Assembly: GCA_963781665.1 (NCBI GenBank)
Contig: CAWAGA010000002.1
Span: 1,984,001 to 2,048,000 of the forward strand
From: JAJYIW01 sp963781665
GTDB lineage: Bacteria; Chloroflexota; Anaerolineae; Anaerolineales; Anaerolineaceae
Direction of reading: 5' to 3'
Length of the DNA stretch: 64,000 nucleotides
The notes below the pieces were generated by a model that was given only the letters and a program-made list of their open reading frames with translations, was not told the DNA's origin and made no database searches. The first letter of the stretch is position 1; each line of letters opens with the position of its first letter. The position numbers and the translations under genes are program-made. Of this stretch, positions 36,296 through 44,142 are shown piece by piece.

Positions 36296-36624
36296 TCGGA
36301 ATACGCAGCCTGATCAATTCCCGCGAGTTTTCGTCTTGTAAAGTGTTTAGATCAAGGTTGTCTAACAAGCTAAAGATATTTTAACAGCCTATGACAAAAA
36401 AATAATAGGCTTCAGTTCTTTTTTGTCTTTCCCTATTTATTGCGATGATACAATTTTTTTTAGGAAATGTTATTTAAGATTTTTGTTTTTGCCTTTCTTT
36501 TTAGTGTCTTTCGTGAATTAGTATGTTTATAGAGTAATCAAAATCCGATATTTTTCAAAAAAGAGCTCTTATTCGCGCCCTTTGCGCCTTTGCGAGGGAT
36601 AAGGTTTTTTTAAAAGCTTAAAAA
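36296..36624. other. AT-rich gap after the IS21 element
   Basis: No gene seen. Low-complexity T-rich stretches (for instance 36417-36500) and a GAGCTC...GCGCCTTTGCG segment near 36563-36595. Minus-strand transcription of the GntR operon would end here; I see no convincing terminator beyond T runs. Confidence 0.4.
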
Positions 36625-36999
36625 TCAATCCTTATCGTAGTCTTTCTTGAGCATGGCGATGATCTCTTCGAGAGAAATGCCGAGGGTTTTGTAATACTCC
36701 ATGTCTTTGGCTAGTTTTTCACCGGCCAGTTGGCTGCGCTTGGTGTCCAGGGCGTTTGGCTGAAGAGGAGAGACGAAACAACCTTTGCCGGCCATGGTGT
36801 AAATCAGGCCGGTATGTTCCAATTCTTCCCAGGCGCGTTTGACTGTGATCACGCTGATGCGCAATTCTTTGGCAACTGTGCGGATGGGCGGCAGGCAGGT
36901 GTCACTGGGCAGCAGGCCCTTGATGATCTGCGCGCTTATCTGTTCAAAGATCTGCTGATAGATCGGATCACCGGAGGTATTGGAAATAACAATATCCAT
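36625..36999 (-). CDS. GntR-family regulator, YtrA type
   Basis: 124 codons. Winged-helix HTH: DPIYQQIFEQISAQIIKGLL, then LPPIRTVAKELRISVITVKRAWEELEHTGLIYTMAGKGCFVSP. The short helical tail (LAKDMEYYKTLGISLEEIIAMLKKDY) is that of the YtrA subfamily, which controls ABC transporters of the neighbouring genes. It is the last gene of a minus-strand operon with an ATPase and a membrane protein. It probably binds the perfect palindrome upstream of the operon. Confidence 0.9.
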   Translation of the reverse strand: MDIVISNTSGDPIYQQIFEQISAQIIKGLLPSDTCLPPIRTVAKELRISVITVKRAWEELEHTGLIYTMAGKGCFVSPLQPNALDTKRSQLAGEKLAKDMEYYKTLGISLEEIIAMLKKDYDKD

Positions 37000-37005
37000 G
37001 CGGGT

Positions 37006-37660
37006 TTACAAGTCCACTTTTTCGAAGTTGGCCGCTGATTTGCGATAGATCAGCCACAGCGACAGGGCGAAGATAAGCATGCCTGCGATCAAGATGGGGA
37101 ATTGATACATCGCCATCGCCGGATCGGTGGTATCCAAATGTGTTTTGAGGAAAGGAATCATCTGCACAGCTAACTCAACCGCGAATACATAAATGGTCAT
37201 GGCGATGCCGGCGAAAACCAGGGGGATACCCACATTGACGGCAGTCTTGTAGAAAAGCGGAAGAAAGATGGTGTTGAAGAGAGCAAACATGATCAAGACC
37301 AGGCCGAAGAAGGCCATGTTGGCTTCAATCCCGGCCATGTTACCGGCGGTGTTGGGGTTGATGCGGATGCCGATGATGGCAAAGGGGATGCCGATCGTGA
37401 GCTGCAACAGTTCGACGATGGCAACGGTGAAGACACGAGATTTTAACCACATCGCTTTTTCTAACTGGAAGGGAGACAGTGAAAAAGATATCCTTGTTTT
37501 CTCTGGCGGACAGGAAAATGAAGAAGATACCCAGGCAGGTGTAGATAAATGCCACGTAATAGGGATAAGAGGGGATCATCAGCATTGCGCCAATCGCCAT
37601 AAACAGGTAGGTGGTCGGGTGAATCGCAAGTTTGATTTCTTTAAAAAGCAGTGCTTTCAT
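37006..37660 (-). pseudogene. ABC-2-type membrane subunit with one frameshift
   Basis: The N-terminus is MKALLFKEIKLAIHPTTYLFMAIGAMLMIP. The frame holds to LPVRKSDVV, then changes near 37450, continuing KSRVFTVAIVELLQLTIGIPFAIIGI to the end. One extra A in an AAAA run explains the switch. About six hydrophobic spans, total about 217 residues. It follows the ATPase by 6 nt and precedes GntR by 6 nt. The LPVRKSDVVK segment is the conserved cytoplasmic motif of ABC-2 permeases regulated by YtrA proteins. As written no full-length permease can be made. Confidence 0.85.
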
Positions 37661-37666
37661 AATTCT

Positions 37667-38509
37667 TTAATCCTTCTCGATGTGGATCATGATGGATTCG
37701 AGGTCCGAAGGGGCGACCTCCAACCCGTCCGCGGCGGGCAGGTCATCTGTGCGCAAGAGAGCGGTGAAACTAAAGTTATTCTTCTTGCAGCCGATCAGTT
37801 GGGGCAGCAGGGTTTCGGTGAGCTGTGCCCTGGTGCCTTTGACGATCTTATAAGAATTTACCAGGTCGTCTTTGGAGGTGCTGGCGATGATCTCTCCCTT
37901 TTTGATGTAGGTAATGAAATCAGCGCACTTTTCGAGATCGGAGGTGATCTGTGTGGAGAAGAGGATACTGCGTTCGCTGTTCTCGATCAGTTCCTGGAAA
38001 AGTTCAAGCAAATCGTCCCGCGAGACAGGGTCCAGGCCGCTGGTGGGCTCGTCGAGGATCAAGAGGCGTGCGTTGTGTGAGAGGGCCAGGGCAAGAGCGA
38101 ACTTGACGCGCATGCCGTCAGAAAGTTCCTTGATGGTCTTGTCGGGGTCGAGGTCAAAACGTTTGAGGTAGCCGACGAAGGCATTGGTATCCCACTCGGG
38201 GTAAAAACGGCGGGTGACGTCGGCGATGACCGTAATTTTTTTCGTTGGATAATAGGACACCTGGCCAAGCACTAGCCCGATCTGCTGTTTGCATGAAAAT
38301 TCTTCGGCAGCGAAATCCTTGCCCAGCACGGCGACCGTCCCTGAATCGGGGTGGACAAGATGCAGGATGGATTTGATGGTGGTGGTCTTGCCCGCGCCGT
38401 TGCGTCCGATGAAGCCCATGATATAGCCCTGTTCGAGACTGAAAGAGACGTTTTTGAGGTCGAACTTGGGGTAATGCTTGTTCAGGTTCTGAACGGATAG
38501 AATTTCCAT
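37667..38509 (-). CDS. ABC transporter ATP-binding protein
   Basis: The start is chosen at ATG 38509 (MEILSVQNLNKHYPKFDL), behind GGAAGGAG; the frame also opens upstream at 38581, which would run across the promoter. 280 residues. Walker A GRNGAGKTT, signature LSDGMRVK (a variant of LSGGQ), Walker B LLILDEPTSGLDP, followed by the switch His replaced by STQ in SILFSTQIT. Export-type, partner of the broken membrane gene. Likely role in resistance or envelope stress as in YtrA-type operons. Confidence 0.92.
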   Translation of the reverse strand: MEILSVQNLNKHYPKFDLKNVSFSLEQGYIMGFIGRNGAGKTTTIKSILHLVHPDSGTVAVLGKDFAAEEFSCKQQIGLVLGQVSYYPTKKITVIADVTRRFYPEWDTNAFVGYLKRFDLDPDKTIKELSDGMRVKFALALALSHNARLLILDEPTSGLDPVSRDDLLELFQELIENSERSILFSTQITSDLEKCADFITYIKKGEIIASTSKDDLVNSYKIVKGTRAQLTETLLPQLIGCKKNNFSFTALLRTDDLPAADGLEVAPSDLESIMIHIEKD

Positions 38510-38537
38510 TGCCCTTAATACTCCTTCCAAACTGTGC

Positions 38538-38582
38538 ATATCGTGTATACACGATATAACGCTGAATGAAGGAGTTGTCAAG
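38538..38582 (-). promoter_or_regulatory. GntR operon promoter and perfect 20-bp palindromic operator
   Basis: ATATCGTGTATACACGATAT at 38538-38557 is a perfect palindrome. On the minus strand TTGACA (38582-38577), a 17-nt spacer and TATATC (38559-38554) place the -10 box partly inside it, and transcription would start within the palindrome. The arrangement strongly suggests repression by the operon's own YtrA-type regulator. Confidence 0.8.
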
Positions 38583-38820
38583 GGGGGAATGGGGAAAGTC
38601 TTACTTTAATCACGCAGCAATTGTGTTTTTTATTAAGCAGTTGCACATTGCACAAATTTTTATAGGTAATAATTGTTGTTGATGCGTGATTCAAATTCGC
38701 ACCATTTTTCCGCTCGCATAAAATGCTCGAGGGTTTATTAATCATGTTACTAAATAAATGTATTGCTGGGAATGTGGAAAATGTAAATCAAACCTATTCG
38801 TAGCGAAGCCGACTAACACC

Positions 38821-39006
38821 CACATTGAAGGAACTCGAGAAACTGAAAGAAATTCAGCCCGGCACCCCCGAAGGAGACTGGATTGATGTGTTTGTGATTC
38901 TGGTTGACGCCTTTGAGGTAAAACACTTTCCGATCCTTGAGCCAGATGATCCAGCGACTTCATACTGGTCTTGGCATCCCGGCGAATCTCTTAGTTGAAA
39001 ACAGGC
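38821..39006 (+). pseudogene. HigA-type antitoxin remnant lacking its HTH
   Basis: Frame 1 reads LKELEKLKEIQPGTPEGDWID...VKHFPILEPDD, the HigA N-terminus. The next bases, in another frame, read MIQRLHTGLGIPANLLVENR, the HigA C-terminus. The central HTH of about 35 residues is deleted. It has no toxin partner. Related in family, not in sequence identity, to the HigA in the BREX operon. Confidence 0.7.
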
Positions 39007-39033
39007 TCATAAACCTACGTCTATCGTCAAATC

Positions 39034-39109
39034 GCGGACCAAGTCGCCTGTACCCTCTATCGACCCTCATTCGTTGGCAGGTGGCAGGCAGGTATAAATT
39101 TAGACCGGT
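39034..39109 (+). repeat. Hairpin repeat copy F
   Basis: GCGGACCAAGTCGCCTGTACC, an expanded interior (TCTATCGACCCTC...GGCAGGTGGCAGGCA), then GGTATAAATTTAGACCGGT. It follows the HigA remnant, with GTCAAAT in the attC-core position. A GGCGCCTTCC / GGAGGGTGC terminator hairpin lies at about 39146-39176. Confidence 0.8.
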
Positions 39110-39183
39110 ACTCAGAGCCTAAAGAATCAAATTTCCTGAAAGATAAGGCGCCTTCCAGAAATGGAGGGTGCTTTGTTATTCTG

Positions 39184-39232
39184 TGGCATAATTTCTGCGT
39201 ATTAATATTCTGTATAATTAATAATTAGGGGC
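39184..39232 (+). promoter_or_regulatory. Conserved cassette promoter after repeat F
   Basis: TGGCATAATTTCTGCGTATTAA then CTGTATAATTAATA, with the -10 box at 39213-39218. No good -35 box is seen at 17 nt; a TG upstream of the -10 box may compensate. Nearly the same segment follows repeats D and E. Confidence 0.6.
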
Positions 39233-39261
39233 AAGAATAAAGGACCATAAGGAGGTGAAAT

Positions 39262-39612
39262 ATGTCTGAATCAGCGATCGAAATTGGTGACAAGCTACAC
39301 ATTATCACCAGGCGGCGATTCGAGAACGATGTTCGACGCCACTTTGTGGGTGAAGTGACTGGGATTTCAGGCGAGCTTCACAGAATACAAGGTTTCGCAT
39401 TTGTGTTCACCATGGGAGCCAATGAGTTCATAAAGCATCCGGAGCTTCGGACGCGACTATTTTCGCTTGGCGAGGAGGGTTTCATCGTCAACAAAATCCC
39501 TAGCGAGATAGCCATTACTTCACTAAATTATCGCTTAGTAAAAAAACACCTTGTAATCACCGACGGTGCGAATTTTAGTCTCGATATTAACGAATTCGGA
39601 GGTTCGCGTTAG
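39262..39612 (+). CDS. Small protein of unknown function (cassette gene)
   Basis: 116 codons with a strong ribosome-binding site (AAGGAGGTGAAAT) before ATG. Predicted mostly beta: KLHIITRRRFENDVRRHFVGEVTG, AFVFTMGANEFIKHPELRTRLF, ITSLNYRLVKKHLVITDG. I do not recognise the family. It may be a small barrel that binds nucleic acid, but nothing proves it. Bracketed by repeat F with its promoter and an attC site, so it is a typical cassette gene. Confidence 0.65.
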   Translation: MSESAIEIGDKLHIITRRRFENDVRRHFVGEVTGISGELHRIQGFAFVFTMGANEFIKHPELRTRLFSLGEEGFIVNKIPSEIAITSLNYRLVKKHLVITDGANFSLDINEFGGSR

Positions 39613-39618
39613 CCTGAT

Positions 39619-39747
39619 GCCCAACACCAGCTCCTGTCGGACGGCGGCTTCGTCGCTCGCGCATAGGTGCGTTTTGCCAGAAATGGTGCATAATTGAGAA
39701 GGAGTCTCCGCCAGTCCCGCCGCTGCCGCTGAGCCAAGCTGTAAAAT
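39619..39747 (+). other. Integron attC-like site, long form
   Basis: R'' core GCCCAAC at 39619 and R' core GTAAAAT at 39741, which departs from the consensus. Imperfect arm pairing through the GGACGGCGGC and GCCGCTGCCGCTGAGCC segments. About 129 bp, starting 7 nt after the stop codon of the preceding gene. Confidence 0.6.
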
Positions 39748-39770
39748 TGATACTCTCATATTAGCCCGCT

Positions 39771-39898
39771 CTGATCGAGTCGTATATTCCTTCTATCGAC
39801 CCTCTATCGAGGGTAGGTGGCAGGCGGGTACGCTCTTCAGCGCACCCGAACCCGCTGCGGGTGCCCGCAGGGGTAGGTGGGTGTAAGTGCAGGCTGGT
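39771..39898 (+). repeat. Hairpin repeat copy G, expanded
   Basis: Starts GATCGAGTCGTATATTCC, then GACCCTCTATCGAGGGT (perfect hairpin), GGTGGCAGGCGGGTA, then an extra GC-rich block ACCCGAACCCGCTGCGGGT (self-complementary) shared with copy J, and ends GTGCAGGCTGGT. The longest copy. A GACCGCACTC...GATGGCGGTTTTTTT hairpin follows (about 39925-39957). Confidence 0.75.
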
Positions 39899-40110
39899 AT
39901 TGAAATAAGTTTAGATGATGTCAATGGACCGCACTCTTGATGATGGCGGTTTTTTTGTTGAGCCCGAAAAAGAGAATGGCTACAATTAACGGGAGTGGAA
40001 AAGAAGATGACAGAAAATGATGCGGGAAACGAAAAGCCCTTTGTGTCAGACGGCTTGGTTTTTGGTAAAATGTAGATACATTTTGTCGGAAAATATAAAG
40101 AGGGATGTAA

Positions 40111-40575
40111 ATGTCGTATATCGTTGATTTTAACAAAGTGTCGATGGTTGGTTTAGAGTCTTCGCCTGTCGCCGAAGCGCTTGCTGGTTTACGCGCTAAT
40201 GAAGCCCGTTACTTTATGAACAAATACAAGCATGAATTTACGGTTGTACCAGCTAGCGAAAGCCAGGAGACCCTTGATTATGTAAACCGAATTTTGAAAG
40301 AAGAACGTGATATTGAGTTTGTCGCCAAACCTTTAGAAACGTCGCGTTTTCAAGTGGAAAATATCAAATTTGCCTATGTCTTTTATGAGGATGGCCTTGG
40401 GCTCAACGTCATGTATACGGTAGATGACCCTAAGAAGCGAGCCGTTGGTTTTAAGCTTTCTGAGGGGATGGAGGTACCAAAGGAGTTAGAAGGAAAGTTT
40501 AAGTTTGCTAGACAGAAGTCTAAACTAGCTGGAACAATTCGGGGCTCGTTTTTTGTAATTAAACGAGAATATTAG
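40111..40575 (+). CDS. Protein of unknown function, 154 codons (cassette gene)
   Basis: ATG behind AGAGGGATGTAA. Mixed alpha/beta; segments include VDFNKVSMVGLESSPVAEALAGLRANEARYF, ILKEERDIEFVAKPLETSRFQ and ARQKSKLAGTIRGSFFVIKREY. It resembles hypothetical proteins I associate with Firmicutes more than Chloroflexota, so recent horizontal arrival is plausible, but I cannot name the family. Upstream is repeat G, downstream an attC site. Confidence 0.6.
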   Translation: MSYIVDFNKVSMVGLESSPVAEALAGLRANEARYFMNKYKHEFTVVPASESQETLDYVNRILKEERDIEFVAKPLETSRFQVENIKFAYVFYEDGLGLNVMYTVDDPKKRAVGFKLSEGMEVPKELEGKFKFARQKSKLAGTIRGSFFVIKREY

Positions 40576-40698
40576 AGTAATAAGGGCCGAAATTCCACGC
40601 TGGCAAGGATACACCACGGTCGATTTTTCAAAAAAAATGACCGTAAAGTAATCAAGCATTGAGTTATAGTCTGATATAACCGTGCCTGACAAAACGTG

Positions 40699-40786
40699 CT
40701 ATTAACTGGTGGGACTCTGTGCGTTTTAAGCATTCTTGAGTTGGTTCAGTCAAACTGGCGTTGTCTCGTCCCGCCCACCGTTAGAA
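40699..40786 (+). other. Integron attC-like site
   Basis: R'' core TATTAAC at 40700, then GGTGGGAC on the left arm and GTCCCGCCCACC on the right arm, which pair with a 2-nt bulge, and R' core GTTAGAA at 40780. About 88 bp. It closes the cassette with the gene at 40111 and precedes repeat H. Confidence 0.75.
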
Positions 40787-40807
40787 AATTACCATTACCT
40801 CTGCATC

Positions 40808-40866
40808 GCGGACCGAGTTCACCTGTACCTTCTATCGGGGGCAAGTGGGTGTAAATTTATGCCGAT
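40808..40866 (+). repeat. Hairpin repeat copy H
   Basis: GCGGACCGAGTTCACCTGTACC, a short interior TTCTATCGGGGGCAAGTG, then GGTGTAAATTTATGCCGATG. It begins 21 nt after the attC R' core. Confidence 0.75.
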
Positions 40867-40891
40867 GCTTAGAGCAAAGGTCAAGAAAAAA

Positions 40892-40918
40892 GGGCTGTCC
40901 CAAAAGAAAGGACAGCCC
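40892..40918. terminator. Hairpin terminator after repeat H
   Basis: GGGCTGTCC / GGACAGCCC perfect 9-bp stem with a 9-nt loop. An A run on the left makes it a good terminator for the minus-strand gene ending at 40974; on the plus side the T tail is poor. Confidence 0.7.
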
Positions 40919-40973
40919 CAAGCTTCATTTGTGTGGTCCGTTATAGCGCGAGCAGCTTTCTCCCGTTATAGAC

Positions 40974-41264
40974 TTAATCGGGTTCAATCACCTGGTAATG
41001 ATCGACCAATGGCCCAGACTCGGCCAGGCTGACCAGCCGCGCATACCAGGCAGAGTAGCTGGCAGACTCAGCCGCTCTCCAGGCGATATCTTCGTCTGAA
41101 AATCGGGCCAGCATCATCATCTGGACAGGATCTTGCGGGTTGGAGAACAGTTCGGTCGAAACCGGACCCCAATGCATTAAGATCTGCTGCCAATCCCGGT
41201 ACAGACCGCGCACCGCTTCTGTTTTTCCAGCCCGCGTTCGGTAAGAATAGAGGGTGACGATCAT
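40974..41264 (-). CDS. Small dimeric alpha/beta-barrel protein, antibiotic-biosynthesis-monooxygenase-like
   Basis: Start chosen at ATG 41264 (MIVTLYSYRTRAGKTEAV), the usual beginning of the fold; the frame opens at 41285. 96 residues. The pattern of the ABM fold is visible: first strand VTLYSYRTRAG, helix EAVRGLYRDWQQIL, then MMMLARFSDEDIAWRAAES. The substrate is unknown. It lies 14 nt from the stop... of the following M6 gene's 3' side (M6 starts far upstream and ends at 41299), so the two may share a message. Confidence 0.6.
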   Translation of the reverse strand: MIVTLYSYRTRAGKTEAVRGLYRDWQQILMHWGPVSTELFSNPQDPVQMMMLARFSDEDIAWRAAESASYSAWYARLVSLAESGPLVDHYQVIEPD

Positions 41265-41298
41265 CTTTACTTGTCCTGCTGCCATCGATCCCGGACAC

Positions 41299-44004
41299 CT
41301 ATTTCCGTACGACGGGGATAAAAACGAACCTGGTCAGCACGTTGAGAGATACCGGTGGGTGGGTTGTGGATGGATGAGGCGCGCTCCCGCCAGTGGCGGA
41401 TATCGTGAACCACACCAGCCCTGGTGGAGTAGATGCGGGCGGGGTCACTTTCACGGTAACGATCTTCTCCTCGTAGGAATTCAATGTGACCGGGTTTTGC
41501 GCCCACTGCAGCCAGGAACCCGACAGGCTGGAACTCAGGGTGAATGTATCCGGTGACGGACCGGTATTTACCAGCCGGATCTGGTATGTGCCGCCGTATC
41601 CGGCCCCTGCACTCATTTCTTCCGGCAAGACGTCGACCAGGATCCCGGGACCGGGGACATCCAGGTAAACCAGCATGCTGTTGGAAGAGGGTGAGATCGC
41701 CCAGACCCCCATCTTGCTGTCGGTCCCGTTAACCCAGCGCGAATTCGAGCCGGTCGACCCCCACCAGAAGTCCAGACCCCATGGACTGCCGGTACCGTCA
41801 TAAAGGTATTGACTCCACTGGAGCGGGTTGGTCGGTCCACAGGCGGGCTCGATCATGACCCCATCGCGGAACACGTCGGCTGTATTCTCGTTGATGTGCC
41901 AGATCGCCAATCCCGCGTCGGGCAGCCCGGCGTCATAACCGATTTTTTGACGGTTCTCGATCAGGAAATACTCGCCCGGGTGGCCCGGGTCGGCCAGTTT
42001 ATAAATATACGGGTGCTGTTCCACGGCACCGATGATCACATAGCTATCCTGGGTTTCCTCGATCGAGTCAAACCAGCTAACGGCGTGCAGCTTGTGCCAG
42101 GGGTCCAGGTGAGGGTGGGCAGAGTGCTGGTCCATCAGGCTGTAAGGACCGGGAGCGGTGGGATCCCAGGAGGTTTCATACATGTCTCCGGCGTTAACCA
42201 ACACGTGGGCAAACTCATGTGCGATCAAGCCGGTCTGCAGCGCAGTTTGGAGGTCGGGCAGGTAGACGTGTGGGAAGTTGCTGTTATCTAACATCACCCC
42301 ATCATTGGTGGTGTAGTTGGGGATCGAGCGCACAAAGCCGGCTGTCGTGTCCTGGTACAGCGCCACCAGGGTCACCAGCTCTTTCGAGGTAATGATTCCA
42401 TTGCCGTCGCGGTCGTAAAGAGAAAAATCGAAATTGTCCTGATCTACCTTCTGTAAGGCTTCCAGCAGCATGGTGTTGAAGGGATCGGGAACGTTGTTGC
42501 GGTAGTAATATTCGTCGTACTGTTTCAGATAAGGACCACGTACCCCGGCATCGACCAGGTAGTAATTGCCATAAGAGTTTTCCAGAAAATAGCCCGCCAC
42601 GCTGGGTGCGCCGCCAAACAGCCGTTCGCGGACATACGGCTTGAAGGTCCGCACGCCGCCTACATCATCGACGACGCTGCTCGCAAACAGGCCGCCGTAT
42701 TCGTATCCGACCAGACCGCGGTCCAATTCCATGGCTACCAGCAGGATGGGATGCTGGCTGGCAAAGCCCCAGGCGGTGGTGGTGTGGTCGCCGACAGAAC
42801 CGGTGCCGCTGTCAACCGCCCACTGCATCTGCAGATTATGATTTCCACGAGCCAGGTTATGCACCACAAAAGTAAAGGCATGGCTGCCGGTCCACCCACC
42901 GCTCTCAAACTGTACATCCGAAGGGTTGGTGGCCTGTCCATCGATCAGCGCACGCACAAAAATGCGCCCCGGGTTATCCAGCCAAATTGAAGCGGTGAGC
43001 TGGATCGCCAGGTCGGCTTCCGAAGGGCTGAAAAAAGAACTGTAGGTATCCGGCATATTTGCCCAACCTGTGCTGGTTGTGGTTTGCCAGGGCCCGCTGG
43101 GGGCCGGGTTGAAGGCAGACACTACCTGGCGGGGGAACCCCGGGCTGGTTGCTATAACGGTCAGCGTGCGATCTCCGATATGGCACAGGTCATTCGTGTC
43201 ACATCTGAACTGCAGTTTGACGATATGAGCTCCGGGCGAAACCCCTTTCTGGACAAATGTGTACGCCCGGGTTCCGATATACTCTCCTTTAGCCACAACC
43301 GCATCGCTGGGCAAGGTTTGCTGGTTATCGACCAGCGCCCGCAGAAACAAACGGTCGCCGCTATCGGTATAACCTTCCCCGCTGAAGGTGATCGCCAGGT
43401 CCCCGTCGTACGGCAGAACCAGCGAACCGCTTAATCCAGGGATATCCACCCAACTGTCAGAGGGGTTCACATTTGACCCACTGGGAGCGGCGACTGCCAG
43501 CAGTTGTAGTTCTTCAGCGGCGCTGCTGGAGAAGGTGATGGTCATTGTGCGGTCGCCCATCGATCCGGTGGTTGTGGGGGAGCCAGCGTTCCATTCGGCG
43601 CGGATCACGTGAAATCCGGCCGGCGCGTTGTTCTTCACAAAGGTGAAACAGTGACTGGCGCCGTTGGTACCTGAAGAAAAGACCACGTCGCTGGGGGTCA
43701 GCGATACGTTGTTATCGGTGATCCTCAGCCAGAGATTGCCACCTATGGCATCGGCTTCCGCACAAAACGTCACGATGAGATCGCCAGCCAGTGGGGTGGC
43801 AATGCGGGTTTTCATTTTTGGGATCTGATTCCAGGTATTACCCGTCGTGGTTACATCTGGCCCGCTGGGCGGAGAGACCACCACGACTCCCGCAGGCTGC
43901 AGGTCGGTGGGAGCTGCCTCTTCACCCGGCGCGGCGCTTATGGCAGGGGTGATCTGTCCTACCATGGAAACAATCAGGATAATAACCAACAAAGCCTGTT
44001 TCAT
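41299..44004 (-). CDS. Secreted M6-family metallopeptidase (immune inhibitor A-like)
   Basis: 901 codons. N-terminal signal peptide (MKQALLVIILIVSMVGQITPAISAAPGEE). Three tandem beta-sandwich-like repeats of about 115 residues with the recurring pattern GDHT/GDRTMT...F, about residues 40-410. Then the M6 peptidase domain with the zinc motif HEFAHVLVNAGDMYE at about 595, preceded by a DRDGNGIIT calcium-loop-like stretch. The C-terminal domain ends in LTRFVFIPVVRK, similar to the short FLPLV-type tails common on exported Chloroflexota proteins. It degrades extracellular protein. GC-rich compared with the cassette region. A divergent XRE-STAND regulator is 138 bp away. Confidence 0.9.
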   Translation of the reverse strand: MKQALLVIILIVSMVGQITPAISAAPGEEAAPTDLQPAGVVVVSPPSGPDVTTTGNTWNQIPKMKTRIATPLAGDLIVTFCAEADAIGGNLWLRITDNNVSLTPSDVVFSSGTNGASHCFTFVKNNAPAGFHVIRAEWNAGSPTTTGSMGDRTMTITFSSSAAEELQLLAVAAPSGSNVNPSDSWVDIPGLSGSLVLPYDGDLAITFSGEGYTDSGDRLFLRALVDNQQTLPSDAVVAKGEYIGTRAYTFVQKGVSPGAHIVKLQFRCDTNDLCHIGDRTLTVIATSPGFPRQVVSAFNPAPSGPWQTTTSTGWANMPDTYSSFFSPSEADLAIQLTASIWLDNPGRIFVRALIDGQATNPSDVQFESGGWTGSHAFTFVVHNLARGNHNLQMQWAVDSGTGSVGDHTTTAWGFASQHPILLVAMELDRGLVGYEYGGLFASSVVDDVGGVRTFKPYVRERLFGGAPSVAGYFLENSYGNYYLVDAGVRGPYLKQYDEYYYRNNVPDPFNTMLLEALQKVDQDNFDFSLYDRDGNGIITSKELVTLVALYQDTTAGFVRSIPNYTTNDGVMLDNSNFPHVYLPDLQTALQTGLIAHEFAHVLVNAGDMYETSWDPTAPGPYSLMDQHSAHPHLDPWHKLHAVSWFDSIEETQDSYVIIGAVEQHPYIYKLADPGHPGEYFLIENRQKIGYDAGLPDAGLAIWHINENTADVFRDGVMIEPACGPTNPLQWSQYLYDGTGSPWGLDFWWGSTGSNSRWVNGTDSKMGVWAISPSSNSMLVYLDVPGPGILVDVLPEEMSAGAGYGGTYQIRLVNTGPSPDTFTLSSSLSGSWLQWAQNPVTLNSYEEKIVTVKVTPPASTPPGLVWFTISATGGSAPHPSTTHPPVSLNVLTRFVFIPVVRK

Positions 44005-44142
44005 CTATCCCTCCCATCTGGTTGTCAGGCGAAAATGTTGCTTTATGTAAAACTCTCGTTTATTATTATATTAATTCACTTTAATATAAGCACGTTTATC
44101 GTCGTTGGGTGCCATACAAACAGCCGTACAATTTCTTAACTG
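44005..44142. promoter_or_regulatory. Shared divergent promoter region of the M6 peptidase and STAND regulator
   Basis: 138 bp, AT-rich in the middle (TTTATTATTATATTAATTCACTTTAATATAAG, about 44059-44090) between GC-rich genes. This is the expected place for both promoters. I see no clear palindrome, so the binding site of the regulator is not assigned. Confidence 0.5.
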
